Shown here: positions 1 to 9,788 of the stretch, piece by piece | Numbering within the stretch: the first letter of the stretch is position 1 | Layout of the letters: each line of letters starts with the position of its first letter | NCBI GenBank assembly: GCA_010015675.1 | Contig: ML976998.1 | Coordinates: forward strand, 201,437-265,436 | Origin: Byssothecium circinans | Lineage: Eukaryota; Ascomycota; Dothideomycetes; Pleosporales; Massarinaceae | DNA length: 64,000 nucleotides | Reading direction: 5' to 3' | The notes under the pieces: generated by a model | Database searches by the model: none | Seen by the model: the letters and a program-made list of their open reading frames with translations, nothing else | What the model was told of the DNA's origin: nothing | Made by a program: the position numbers and the translations under genes

Positions 1-197
1 ATTCGGAGAGCTGTTACGTCTAATTATATCAAGTTGTTGTGCACCACTGCAGCTCTTTTTATTAATCAGCCCCGCAAATGAGTCGTGTAAGTACAAATAG
101 AAGAATATCGCACATCATACATATCACAGAGTCATGAAGGAAAAAAGCGAACTATCTTGAACAAAGAGAATTTAATTCGTATATGTACATCCTGCAC

Positions 198-784
198 TTA
201 ATGCTTCCACACAATCTCATCGCCTGGTTTCGCAGCCTGTCTACGTTAGCCAACACCCCCACAACGCGCACCGCCATACTCACTCTCACAGCTCGCGGGC
301 CACCAAGCTCCGCCTCCAAGCCATCCTCATACTCCTTCGGCACACTAATCTTATCCGGATAAGTCAAGCTCACGACCCCACACAAGCCGAAAAAACTCGC
401 AATGAAGGTGCCCATGAGCACGAAGCCCCAACCAGGGGTGAAATGGTTGTAGTCATGCAGCGAAATGGCACCCTGAATGTCGTTGTCTTCGTGGCACGGC
501 TCGCCGTAGTTGCGACGGTCTTGCTTGTCCCACCAGTCGGCGTACGGGTCGCGGTTGTTGCGCATCTCGGCAGGAGGGTTGATATAGCCGCCGTTCTAAC
601 TGCGTTAGCCTCCAGCTACACACCCGGTAATTTAGGTGTATACCATGTTTGGGTCGGCGAGCTCGAGACGCTCTGCTTCGGTGAGGGCGGTGCGGACTTG
701 CTGGAAGGTAGGCGGTCGGCGTGTGATGGCGGGCGCCAGAGCGCGGGTCAGCGGACGAGCCGCTACAATGCGCCGAGAGAGCAT
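198..784 (-). CDS. NDUFB8: NADH:ubiquinone oxidoreductase subunit NDUFB8 (complex I, ASHI type)
   Basis: Accessory single-span membrane subunit of mitochondrial complex I. Three exons on the minus strand (784-644, 595-284, 236-198) give 163 residues. Intron 1 is 596-643 (GTATAC...TTAG) and intron 2 is 237-283 (GTGAGT...ACAG, with a GCTAAC branch site). The first exon encodes an Arg/Ala-rich presequence starting MLSRRIVAARPLTRAL. The family signature DPYADWWDKQDRRNYGEP lies at about residues 63-80, and a membrane span follows at about 104-125. Reading through intron 2 would give a long unrelated tail; splicing restores a short charged C-terminus ending in WKH. The gene is divergent from SWR1. 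The family call is strong; the splice sites are inferred from frame and consensus. Confidence 0.9.
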
Positions 785-1353
785 TCTATGGCGCTTTTAG
801 AGGGCGCTGGGAGAGAATTGGGGCGGTGGCATACGTTACGGCGGGCTTTGCGGGGGTTCGATGTTGGGGTGAGGTCAGTGGTGTGTGATGCAAGGTGAGC
901 TCGATGGAAGGCTTGGCAGGCGCTAGTCTGATAGGGGAAGCGGCGAACTTTGCGCCGATTCGAATCGCGCTCAGAGAAGATGGGCGCGCAAAAAGACGAG
1001 AATAAAATGTTTCACATTTGAAAATAGACAGCAGATAGAGAATTAATTGTGTTCTGTCTTGTGGACGTGTTGGTGCGTCGTGAAACCCCGACAGGACTAG
1101 GCGGCTTTTTCCTTGCGGTGTCGCCGCCTCCGATTGCACCTTACACCACAACACTCACTTTTCCACGTTCAAGCCCGCACAACGTCCGCGCGGCCTGCTA
1201 ATCGAAATCTGAAAGGACCATCCAACTCTCCCGTCATCAGGCTATCTTGCGACATTGAATTTAGCTCGATCGATGCTGGTTTGGGTTCGCGTGAGGTGGT
1301 CTCCGGTCCGCTCGTGAGGCTCCTGCAGCGACAGAATTTCACACGCGCCGATT
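785..1353. promoter_or_regulatory. Divergent intergenic region NDUFB8/SWR1
   Basis: This 569-bp stretch separates two divergently transcribed genes and must hold both promoters. I see no gene in it. Short open frames on both strands have no recognisable protein content. No TATA box or repeated motif stands out. Confidence 0.5.
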
Positions 1354-4300
1354 ATGTCCTCGGAGCGGGTCCATGTCGAGAGCAATACAGAACACGACCC
1401 AGCCAACATTGCCAACGCGACCGCCGCCGCCCAGAATGAGCACGCGGCTGTCGAGAATAGTTCCCTTTCCATAAATGTAGCGACCAAGCAGGTCGATGAG
1501 GGCGTCATCGTCCAACCCCCGGCCAAACGCCGCAAGCTGGAGGACCTGCCATCGCGTCCCTCATCACGCGCCGCGTCGCCGCCATGGAAGGCGTTCGCTG
1601 CCGATGGCCCTACTACCATCTTCGACAACGGCGTTCGAAAGTCGTCGCGTGTAAATAGGGACCAGCTTCCACCGCCGCTGCCGCCGCCCGAGCCTTCGAG
1701 ACGGTCCTCGCGCACCCCCGCAAAAGGCCCGCAGACAAATGGGACGCCAAAGGGCAATGGAAAGCAGCCTCCTTCGCATGTACTGTCGAGCTCAGCGGCA
1801 TCGTCAAAGGTGAAAGCGACGCCGGTGACCGCAAAGAAGGCGTCCGTGTCCTCCCCAACGCGCAAGTCCGGGCGACAGAGGAAGCCCCCGACATACACCA
1901 CCTCTCCCGTCTCGCCTGCTTTCCAGAATGGATCGCCTGAGAGCACGCGAAAGCGTCCGAGCCGCGGTCGGCGGCCGACTCAAACATCATCAGATGACGT
2001 AGGTGATGGCGCGTCGAGCACTCCCGTAGCGGACGCGTCGAGCGTGTACAACCAATACAGTCCGACCCACGAAGAGAGCTTTCTTCTCCCCGCTCCCCGC
2101 CTGCGAATCCGTCTGCGCAAACTCGACCCACCGAACCGCCACCCGCACCATGCACCTCCACCGCGAAAGCATGCCTCTTTTTCAGACTGGCTGCAGCAAG
2201 ACGACCCGTTGGAGGGCGAGGAAGGGCAGCGCGTCACACAGGAAAAGGCCGAAGAGGAGGCTCAGCGCCGGCTGCAGATTGAAGAAGCTGCTGAGCATGG
2301 TGTGCTGAGTCGCGGGCGCTGCAGCGTGTTCCAGCCGGAGCCTGCGGAAGAGCCGCCGCCAAAGTACAGACATTGGGATCACGTGGTTGTGCATGCCCTG
2401 CACTTTAACAAACTGCTCCGGGACGAGAAGACATATCACCGGCGCATTGCCAAGACCCTGGCGCGCGAAGCCGTCGATTACTGGAAGACGAAGTTCAAGC
2501 GCAAGACGCAGGAAGAGATTGAGCAAGAGGAGGCGGAGCGCGCAAAGGTGCGCTACCGGCAACTGGTCAAGGATGTCAAAGATGCTTGGACGAGTGTCAG
2601 GGCCGAGATTGACAAGGAGCGGGTTGCGAAGTGGGAAGAGGAGCAGCTGCAGCTGGGACACAAAGCTATGGACGACATGTTCAACCAAGCGCAGGAGATT
2701 CTCGGTCGGAACGTGGTAGATTCAGCATCCTCTTTTGTCAGCGACGATCGCGACACTGAGGGTGAAGGTGCGGATTTCGAGAGCGCCTCTGATGCGTCTG
2801 AAGTGGGGGAGAAGGACGAGAATATGTCGTCCAGCTCGGACAGCGAGGGTAGCGGGGAGAATGATGAAGATGCTAACCTCACAGCCGAGCAGCTACGGGC
2901 GAAGTATGGGCAGCTTCCAGATCTACCAAACGCGAGCTCCGAGGAAGACGAAGAAGATGAGGACGATCGTGGAACACCGGAACCCACTCCAGATCCCGAC
3001 ATTGGGATGGAAGATACCCCGGAACTGCCGGAGAACCCATTTGCGCAAACCAATGGTATCCACGAAGCGGATGAAGAGAAGGAGCCCGACTCTATCGACC
3101 CCGCCACTGTGGAATTGGAAAACGTCGACGATGCATTGCTTGATTCCGAAGAGGAAGGTGAATCGGGGAGTGAAGCGTGGTCCAGCAACGAGGGGTCTGA
3201 GGACGACGAAGAGGGTGGCGAAGAGGAGGAAGAATCAGGCTCAGACGATGGTGAAGATGTGGGCATGATGGGGTTCCTAGCACCGAGCGAATTGAAGAAG
3301 CTGAAGGAGGCAGCGAAGGCTGTGGTAGACGATGCCAACGCAGAAGCACCTGCGGAGGTTAATGCTATCAATGGGCATCACGGAGAGGACGAGAAAGATG
3401 AGGATCCACATACTAATGGCGACACGGAGATGGAAGATGAGCCGCACGTCAACGGAGACTCTGCTGCCCCCGCACCAACAGTTGAAGTTGTCGAGCCGGA
3501 ACCGATGGAGCAAGTGCAACAGGACAAGAACATTTCTGCAGTCAGATCACGCCGCTCTTCGTCACCACCGCGGACCGAAATACCATCGCTGCTGCGCGGA
3601 AAACTACGAGAATACCAGCATGACGGTCTGGACTGGCTTGCGAACTTGTACGAGTCCGAAACGAATGGCATCCTCGCCGATGAGATGGGTCTCGGCAAGA
3701 CGATACAGACCATATCGCTACTCGCCTATATTGCCGTCTTTCGCGAGAAGTGGGGACCTCATCTTGTTGTTGTACCAACTAGTGTAATGTTGAATTGGGA
3801 GATGGAGTTCAAGAAATTCCTGCCCGGATTCAAGATCTTGACCTACTATGGAGACATCAGCGAGCGAAAGAGGAAACGTGTCGGCTGGCGCAATACCGGA
3901 AAAGACATGATCAATGTTGTCATCACCTCTTACCAGCTCATCCTGCAAGACGCTGCGGCGTTCAAGATGCGACCTTGGCAGTATCTCGTGCTTGACGAGG
4001 CTCACAACATCAAGAACTTCAAATCGCAACGATGGCAGACTATGCTGAACCTTCGGACAGAGCGCCGGTTGCTGCTGACGGGCACACCCCTGCAGAACAA
4101 CATTGACGAGCTGTGGTCTTTGCTCTACTTTTTGATGCCCGCAGGCTTCGCAGGTGAAGGTCGTATTGCCGGGTTGGAAGAGTTTACAATGGCACTGAAG
4201 AATCCGACGTCGCAGATTCTGGACCAAGGACGACAACAACTAGACGCGGAAGCGCAGAAAATCGTCAGGAAGCTGCACGAAGTTTTGCGGCCGTACCTCT

Positions 4301-6354
4301 TGCGCAGACTAAAGGCCGATGTCGAGAAGCAGATGCCCGGAAAATACGAGCATGTTGTCTATTGCAAACTCTCAAAACGCCAGCGCCAGTTGTACGATGG
4401 GTTTATGGGGCGCGCCTCTACCAAGGAGATTCTATCCTCTGGAAACTACATGTCCATCATCAACTGCTTGATGTCGCTTCGAAAGGTCTGCAACCACCCT
4501 GATCTGTTCGAGACCCGAGCTATCGTCACGTCCATGGCCATGCCAAAGTCGGTGGCCGCTCAGTTCGAGATTAAGGATTTTCTCATTCGGAAGCGATTGC
4601 ACGAAGGCATGGAAGAGAAGACGGTGAGCTTGGATGCGCTGAATCTGGTTTTTGCACATCGCGAGCGGAAATCAAAGCTGCATGCTCGGCGAGCACAGCA
4701 AATTCGCGCGACAGGCCCGCTGAAGGATCTGGTCGAACGCCAAACCCGTCGACTAAAGCAGCCCGTCCAGCCAGCCACCACCCAACTTCAATCCACCATG
4801 GCTGCGATGGTGCGTAGGGAGCAGATCGCCGTTCGAGACCACCTCCAAACATGTCTGGATATGACAAGAGCTCGAACGCAGTTTATGCCGCTCTATGGAC
4901 AGGGCCTCCGAGACCGAGTTACCATTGACTATCAAGACTTTACCTTTGGAGCTTGGGAGCCTGACGAGTACTACGAACCTTCGGAAAAGCCCATAACGCA
5001 TAACCCATACGGTGCGACTGTGCAATACCAACAACCCACCAATCCTTTTGATCAAGCGCTGCAGGCGAAGGAAGCACTGGTTATCAAGGCGAAGGGAAAA
5101 CCAGGAAAAGTCGGCTTCCGTGGTCCCAATCGCCCCGGTCTTGCCTCGGTCTGGTATCAACAGCAGATTGACATCTTCCGAGAGATGATACCGACGCTGG
5201 AGCAACGTGCAGAAGCCCTTGAACCAATTCTCACAAGGTTCATCTGCGTAACGCCTGCTGTCGCGGCCGAAGAGTTGGCACCTATGACGCTGTCCAAGGC
5301 TGGTGTCGAGCTTGTTCGATCATCACAGATGGCCCAGTCTCGCGACCCCTTCCACGAGCCACGCATACGGCAGTCAATCGCCTTCCCCGACAAACGTCTG
5401 TTACAATACGACTGCGGCAAATTGCAGCGCCTCGCAGTCCTTCTCCGCGACCTTCAAGCCGGCGGCCACCGTGCCCTCATCTTCACCCAAATGACTAAGG
5501 TCCTCGACATCCTAGAGCAGTTCCTCAACATCCACGGACACCGCTACCTCCGCCTCGACGGCGCAACCAAAGTCGAACAGCGCCAAATCCTCACCGACCG
5601 CTTCAACAACGACCCCAAAATCCTCTGCTTCATCCTCTCCTCTCGCTCCGGTGGTCTCGGAATCAATCTCACAGGTGCCGACACCGTCATTTTCTACGAC
5701 CTCGACTGGAACCCCGCCATGGACAAACAGTGCCAAGACCGCTCCCACCGAATCGGCCAAACGCGCGACGTGCACATCTACAAATTCGTCTCCGAATACA
5801 CCATCGAAGCCAACATCCTCCGCAAAAGTAACCAAAAGCGCCTCCTCGACGACGTCATCATCCAAAAAGGCGACTTCACCACCGACACCTTCAACCGCGT
5901 AACCTGGCGCGACGCCCTCGACGAAGACCCCACCGCCGCGACCATCAGCGACGAAGCCGGCGCAGCCATGGACCGCGTGCTGGGCGAAAAAGCCGGACTC
6001 CTAGGCGACGCGCGCGTCATGGGCACCGTCGAAGACACAGAGGACCGCAACGCGGCGTCGGTCGCGCAGAAGGAAATCGTCGACGAGATCCATGACGACC
6101 AGGTGGATTTCAACGAGAGCACGAGCGCGACGCCGAAGGATGGCGAGACGAGGGCGGCGACGGAGGACGTGGATGCGGAGGTTGTGCCGGGGCTGCTTAA
6201 AGGTGATCGGTTGCCTAGGCATGTCGACGAGGTTATGTTGGAGAGGTTTAGGGAGGAGTTTGGGGGCGAGCCGTATAGACCGCCGACGGAGAGGCAGAGG
6301 AGGCATCGTAAGGGGCAGGATGTGCATCGAACGGCGAAGAAGAGGAGGTATTGA
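1354..6354 (+). CDS. SWR1: SWR1 chromatin-remodelling ATPase (H2A.Z exchange)
   Basis: Catalytic subunit of the SWR1 complex, which replaces nucleosomal H2A with H2A.Z in the nucleus. It is one uninterrupted ORF of 1,666 residues, a usual length for fungal Swr1. Order of parts: a low-complexity basic N-terminus; an HSA domain at about 333-400 (KYRHWDHVV onward) that binds actin and Arp proteins; a long acidic Glu/Asp/Ser region at about 450-690; a SNF2 ATPase lobe with Walker A DEMGLGKT at 776-783, the DEAH box at 881-884 and LLLTGTPLQNN; a long insertion between the lobes, as expected for the INO80/SWR1 class; then the second lobe with IFTQMTKVLDILEQF near 1376 and QCQDRSHRIGQ at 1459. The C-terminus is basic (AKKRRY). 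The split ATPase together with the HSA domain favours Swr1; Ino80 is the main alternative and is less likely because of the acidic N-terminal region and DEAH spacing. Confidence 0.95.
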   Translation: MSSERVHVESNTEHDPANIANATAAAQNEHAAVENSSLSINVATKQVDEGVIVQPPAKRRKLEDLPSRPSSRAASPPWKAFAADGPTTIFDNGVRKSSRVNRDQLPPPLPPPEPSRRSSRTPAKGPQTNGTPKGNGKQPPSHVLSSSAASSKVKATPVTAKKASVSSPTRKSGRQRKPPTYTTSPVSPAFQNGSPESTRKRPSRGRRPTQTSSDDVGDGASSTPVADASSVYNQYSPTHEESFLLPAPRLRIRLRKLDPPNRHPHHAPPPRKHASFSDWLQQDDPLEGEEGQRVTQEKAEEEAQRRLQIEEAAEHGVLSRGRCSVFQPEPAEEPPPKYRHWDHVVVHALHFNKLLRDEKTYHRRIAKTLAREAVDYWKTKFKRKTQEEIEQEEAERAKVRYRQLVKDVKDAWTSVRAEIDKERVAKWEEEQLQLGHKAMDDMFNQAQEILGRNVVDSASSFVSDDRDTEGEGADFESASDASEVGEKDENMSSSSDSEGSGENDEDANLTAEQLRAKYGQLPDLPNASSEEDEEDEDDRGTPEPTPDPDIGMEDTPELPENPFAQTNGIHEADEEKEPDSIDPATVELENVDDALLDSEEEGESGSEAWSSNEGSEDDEEGGEEEEESGSDDGEDVGMMGFLAPSELKKLKEAAKAVVDDANAEAPAEVNAINGHHGEDEKDEDPHTNGDTEMEDEPHVNGDSAAPAPTVEVVEPEPMEQVQQDKNISAVRSRRSSSPPRTEIPSLLRGKLREYQHDGLDWLANLYESETNGILADEMGLGKTIQTISLLAYIAVFREKWGPHLVVVPTSVMLNWEMEFKKFLPGFKILTYYGDISERKRKRVGWRNTGKDMINVVITSYQLILQDAAAFKMRPWQYLVLDEAHNIKNFKSQRWQTMLNLRTERRLLLTGTPLQNNIDELWSLLYFLMPAGFAGEGRIAGLEEFTMALKNPTSQILDQGRQQLDAEAQKIVRKLHEVLRPYLLRRLKADVEKQMPGKYEHVVYCKLSKRQRQLYDGFMGRASTKEILSSGNYMSIINCLMSLRKVCNHPDLFETRAIVTSMAMPKSVAAQFEIKDFLIRKRLHEGMEEKTVSLDALNLVFAHRERKSKLHARRAQQIRATGPLKDLVERQTRRLKQPVQPATTQLQSTMAAMVRREQIAVRDHLQTCLDMTRARTQFMPLYGQGLRDRVTIDYQDFTFGAWEPDEYYEPSEKPITHNPYGATVQYQQPTNPFDQALQAKEALVIKAKGKPGKVGFRGPNRPGLASVWYQQQIDIFREMIPTLEQRAEALEPILTRFICVTPAVAAEELAPMTLSKAGVELVRSSQMAQSRDPFHEPRIRQSIAFPDKRLLQYDCGKLQRLAVLLRDLQAGGHRALIFTQMTKVLDILEQFLNIHGHRYLRLDGATKVEQRQILTDRFNNDPKILCFILSSRSGGLGINLTGADTVIFYDLDWNPAMDKQCQDRSHRIGQTRDVHIYKFVSEYTIEANILRKSNQKRLLDDVIIQKGDFTTDTFNRVTWRDALDEDPTAATISDEAGAAMDRVLGEKAGLLGDARVMGTVEDTEDRNAASVAQKEIVDEIHDDQVDFNESTSATPKDGETRAATEDVDAEVVPGLLKGDRLPRHVDEVMLERFREEFGGEPYRPPTERQRRHRKGQDVHRTAKKRRY

Positions 6355-7732
6355 GACTTCTTCTGTGTTGTTGACCAGTGTTGAGTCGAGTCGAGTGGAG
6401 TGGAAGTGGGCTTTGCTGGGGGATGGCGATGAGGAGGCGAAAAGGGAAGTAGTATATAACTTTGTGTATGAATAGGATTTTGTTGGAAGGTATTGCGTTT
6501 GGAGTAAGGCGTGTGTGCGTGCGTGTATGTGTACAATGTAATAGGTATTGGCTGTATCTATCTATAGCAGGTATAAATCCACTTATCATAATACACTGCA
6601 ATGTACCTAATTTTGTTCGATTAGCTACGTATTTCCAAGCGGCACCGGTGATGAAACATCGAAAATTGCTCTTCGCCGCGTCTAATCGTCATAGGCTGTT
6701 ATATGAATGTAGAAGGTGCAAGTAGCGCATGCGGAGAACGAGGCAAAGAAGGCTGCTAAAGAGGCATACGGAGCTATTATAGGTAAGAAAACGTAGTTAG
6801 CGCAAGAAGAGTAGTATAGGTGCGTTAGAGCCAAAGGCTAAGGCAGCGCGGATAAGTAAGACATAGGTTGCGGAAAGCGAAGCTAGTCCCTTAGGGCCTA
6901 GGGGTAAAGTTGTACAGAGAAGGGAACTATAGGTAGGAGAAGCTAGTCCCTTAAAGCTAAAGGCAAAGGTTTTACAGAGGGGCGGAGCGCGGGTTGCGGA
7001 AGCTGAGGCTGGTCCCTTAAAGCCATAGGCGACAATAACCACACCCACACTCGAGGGATTCAACGCCTCTCTTACTTTTTTCTTCATTGAGATTTCGGCC
7101 GCGAGGCGAGACTTGAGGAAGAAGAATCCGGGTATAGCAGTCAGCACAGCCATTTTGAGAGCAGGTCATTCGGTATCAGGTGCAGGACACTGCCGTTTCG
7201 GTGGCTATGTGGGGGATAAACTCGCATGAAGTGCATGTCGAAGCTGTGGGTGGAAGCTCCCCACGACTGATGTGAGCATGTGAAGGTCTGTCTGCGCAAG
7301 TGAAATGATGCTTTGCCCAATGCAGCCTCCTCGATCCGTATCTGCATCTATTATCGTTTGATATCTCTTGCGACACGATCTATCACTCAAGCAAATCCAT
7401 AAAGAGAAGATGTGTTCAACGTCTTTCTACAAAGACGGAATGACAAGATGGAGGCTAGATGAAGAAAGATAGTGAGTTTTGCAAGACGTTTGGATGTTTG
7501 AAGTTGTGAGGCGGGAAAACGTTCTGCCGCCGCTAGTCGACCAAACATGGCTTAGGCTGGACTAGACCAACAGCACGGCATGTGAATATCGACAGCATTT
7601 TGGCAATAATGATCCCTGTACATCACCTTTACTAACTGGCTGTAGGAGGCGTAAAGTTGAGTCCTGAAGAATACATATATTTTACATTTACCCTACTTCA
7701 TACATTGTACAAACACTAACATAGTCTACACC
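6355..7732. other. Intergenic region with degenerate repeats
   Basis: This 1.4-kb gap lies between the convergent SWR1 and ThrRS genes. Its middle holds an imperfect 60-66-bp repeat (separate entry). The rest has no gene that I can support. Confidence 0.6.
6829..7030. repeat. Imperfect 60-66-bp tandem repeat, about three units, possibly a transposase tail remnant
   Basis: Three related units each end with GCTAGTCCCT or GCTGGTCCCT, followed by TTAAAGC or TTAGGGC, near 6891, 6951 and 7017. On the plus strand the area around 6720-7040 reads as Lys/Ala/Glu-rich fragments broken by stops, which resembles the charged C-terminal tails of some fungal DDE transposases. That identity is an inference only. 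No terminal inverted repeats or target-site duplication could be found by eye. Confidence 0.5.
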
Positions 7733-9358
7733 TTACAAATACCGACCAACCAAATGCTCAAAATACCTCCTCGCCTCTTCCACACCCAACCCTACACTGA
7801 TCTGACCTTTTGACCGATCCTCATCCCCCATCTTCCTTCCCAGAACCTCCTCCAAGACGCCCACAGCCTTGTCCTCATTTGGTTGATTCTCTATCTGCAG
7901 CCGCATGGTCTTCGACTCAGTTTCCCGGTTGCCAACAACGATGACGTGGTTATACATTTTTTGCCTTGCTTCGAACAACTTCTTCTGCAGGGAACGGCTG
8001 CTCACGTCAATGTCGATGGGGAGGTGTGTTGTTGAGAGAGGTTGTGGCGTGGGTTTGGGGGCTGGCGTGTCGGGTGAAACGGGAGGTGGTGAAGGTAGCC
8101 CGGAAAGGACGGCTTTGATGTGCTGTGCGTATTCTATGACGGATGGCTCGGTATTTAGCAAGAGAATAGTTGCGGGCCGCGGGGCGAGCCAAAAGGGATA
8201 TTTGTTGGCGTAGTGCTCAATGAGCAGGGCCATGAAGCGCTCCAATGAGCCATAGATGGCGCGATGAATGATGACGGGTCGGCGGAGTGAAGGGTCTATG
8301 CCTTCAACTGCTGGTAGCGTTTCAACTTCCTGCAGCGAAGCTGGGTAGGAAAGATCAAAGCGCTGCGGGAGCTGGAAGTCGAGTTGGATGGTGGCGGTCT
8401 GGTGCTCTTTTCCATTGGAGTCTTTGAGGATGATGTCAATCTTGGGACCGTAGAAGGCGCCGTCTCCTTCGTTGGTGGCCCAATCTCTGCCGCTGTTGTT
8501 TAATGCATTCGTCAGCTGCTCCTCTGCGCGATTCCATTCTTCCTCCGTGCCGATGAAATGGTCTTTTGGCCGTGTCGAGAGAAGCAGCTTGTACGGCCCG
8601 AGTCCAAATGTGTCATACACCATGCCCACAAATCGCAGCGTCGATTCTATTTCACTCAAAATCTGGTCCGGCCGACAGAAGATGTGCGCATCATCTTGGT
8701 GAAACCGCCGTACCCGCGTCAATCCTGACAGAGCTCCCGAAATCTCGTTCCGATGCAGCGCACTGAAATCTGCATACCGGACCGGCAAGTCCCGATAGCT
8801 CTTCGTCTTGTCCCTGAACAAAAGGCAGTGCCCTGGACAGTTCATTGGCTTCAATCCAAACTCTTCATCCTGCCCTGGCCCCGCATTCTCTGTCTTGCCC
8901 GTCAAACCCCGCCCCTGCACGCTAAACATGTCCTCTGCATAGTTGTCCCAATGCCCCGATTTCTCCCACAACGACTTTTTGTATATTGTCGGTGTAATGA
9001 CCTCCTCAAAGCCGAACTGTGGATATTGCGCCCGCAGAAAAGCCTGCAGCTTCTGGAAAACGTACGCGCCATTTGGGAGGAGCAGCGGTGACCCAGGGGA
9101 ATACCTTGACGTTATGAAAAGATCGTGGGTTCGGGCGATGTAGCGGTGATTGGCGGTGGGAGTAGGAGGGTCAGATGTTGTGGGATTGAGCTGTGCATTT
9201 CCTTGGTCGGAGGCCGTCACCGACTGCGGGAATTGCTGCGGCGCTGAGCATGAACAGCTTCGGATGAGAAGCCGGGCATGGTCGCGATAATGTACCGGAC
9301 GCAATTGGATGCGTTTGGCGGCCTGGAAGATGGAGGAAAGCTGCCGTAATCGCGGCAT
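7733..9358 (-). CDS. MST1: Mitochondrial threonyl-tRNA synthetase
   Basis: Class II synthetase that charges tRNA-Thr in mitochondria. From the ATG at 9358 it encodes 541 residues. The open frame extends upstream to 9445, but that extension would start on GTG, so the internal ATG was chosen. The N-terminus is Arg-rich and lacks acidic residues, as a mitochondrial presequence would. The catalytic core is complete: MNCPGHC at 172-178, RRFHQDDAHIF at 217-227 (motif 2) and GSLERF at 370-375 (motif 3). The three zinc ligands of ThrRS are present as C174, H225 and H366. A C-terminal anticodon-binding domain follows. There is no TGS or N-terminal editing domain, which matches yeast Mst1 and distinguishes it from the cytosolic enzyme. 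Confidence 0.92.
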   Translation of the reverse strand: MPRLRQLSSIFQAAKRIQLRPVHYRDHARLLIRSCSCSAPQQFPQSVTASDQGNAQLNPTTSDPPTPTANHRYIARTHDLFITSRYSPGSPLLLPNGAYVFQKLQAFLRAQYPQFGFEEVITPTIYKKSLWEKSGHWDNYAEDMFSVQGRGLTGKTENAGPGQDEEFGLKPMNCPGHCLLFRDKTKSYRDLPVRYADFSALHRNEISGALSGLTRVRRFHQDDAHIFCRPDQILSEIESTLRFVGMVYDTFGLGPYKLLLSTRPKDHFIGTEEEWNRAEEQLTNALNNSGRDWATNEGDGAFYGPKIDIILKDSNGKEHQTATIQLDFQLPQRFDLSYPASLQEVETLPAVEGIDPSLRRPVIIHRAIYGSLERFMALLIEHYANKYPFWLAPRPATILLLNTEPSVIEYAQHIKAVLSGLPSPPPVSPDTPAPKPTPQPLSTTHLPIDIDVSSRSLQKKLFEARQKMYNHVIVVGNRETESKTMRLQIENQPNEDKAVGVLEEVLGRKMGDEDRSKGQISVGLGVEEARRYFEHLVGRYL

Positions 9359-9788
9359 CGAGAAATCTGGACGCGTTTCGGCGTGGGTGGAAGTTGAGCT
9401 GTAAGGTCGGACTAGCGGCCTAGCGGCACTAGCCACCACAGCCACTAGCCACTACTGCCACGATGACGTCGCTGCATCAGACCGCACTGCTCACATTTCC
9501 ACCCAGTGTTGTCACTTCCATTATCCTCCTTTCTACTAACTTCTCGAGATTTACTTTCTGATATTCATGATAGAAAATAAAGAGTGCTCCTTGGAGCCTA
9601 CGGCTGATTGATCCACCCACGTTACATTAGGCAGTGGCAACTTCCCTTCCCAGCCTCTTCATACCATGTAGCGAACAACGAACAGGCATTTTCCACAAAT
9701 CTATCATACCTACAACTCACCTCCTCCGCCAACAACTCCCCAATATCAGACACCGTTTTCCCTCCAACCTGCCGAAACATCCTTCAAC
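9359..9788. promoter_or_regulatory. Divergent intergenic region MST1/membrane protein
   Basis: About 430 bp between two divergent genes, expected to contain both promoters. The stretch just before 9789 is pyrimidine- and CA-rich, as is common in fungal 5' leaders. No gene is visible. Confidence 0.45.

Noticed and set aside
2553..3371. 272-aa Ser-rich minus-strand ORF inside SWR1
   Set aside because: Shadow of the acidic Glu/Asp/Ser-coding region of SWR1 on the opposite strand.
5778..6536. 252-aa minus-strand ORF over the SWR1 3' end
   Set aside because: Antisense shadow with no protein resemblance.
9571..9595. Possible fourth copy of the shared upstream element (AATAAAGAGTGCT)
   Set aside because: Only about 12 bp match and the TATGTTGTCAC part is missing.
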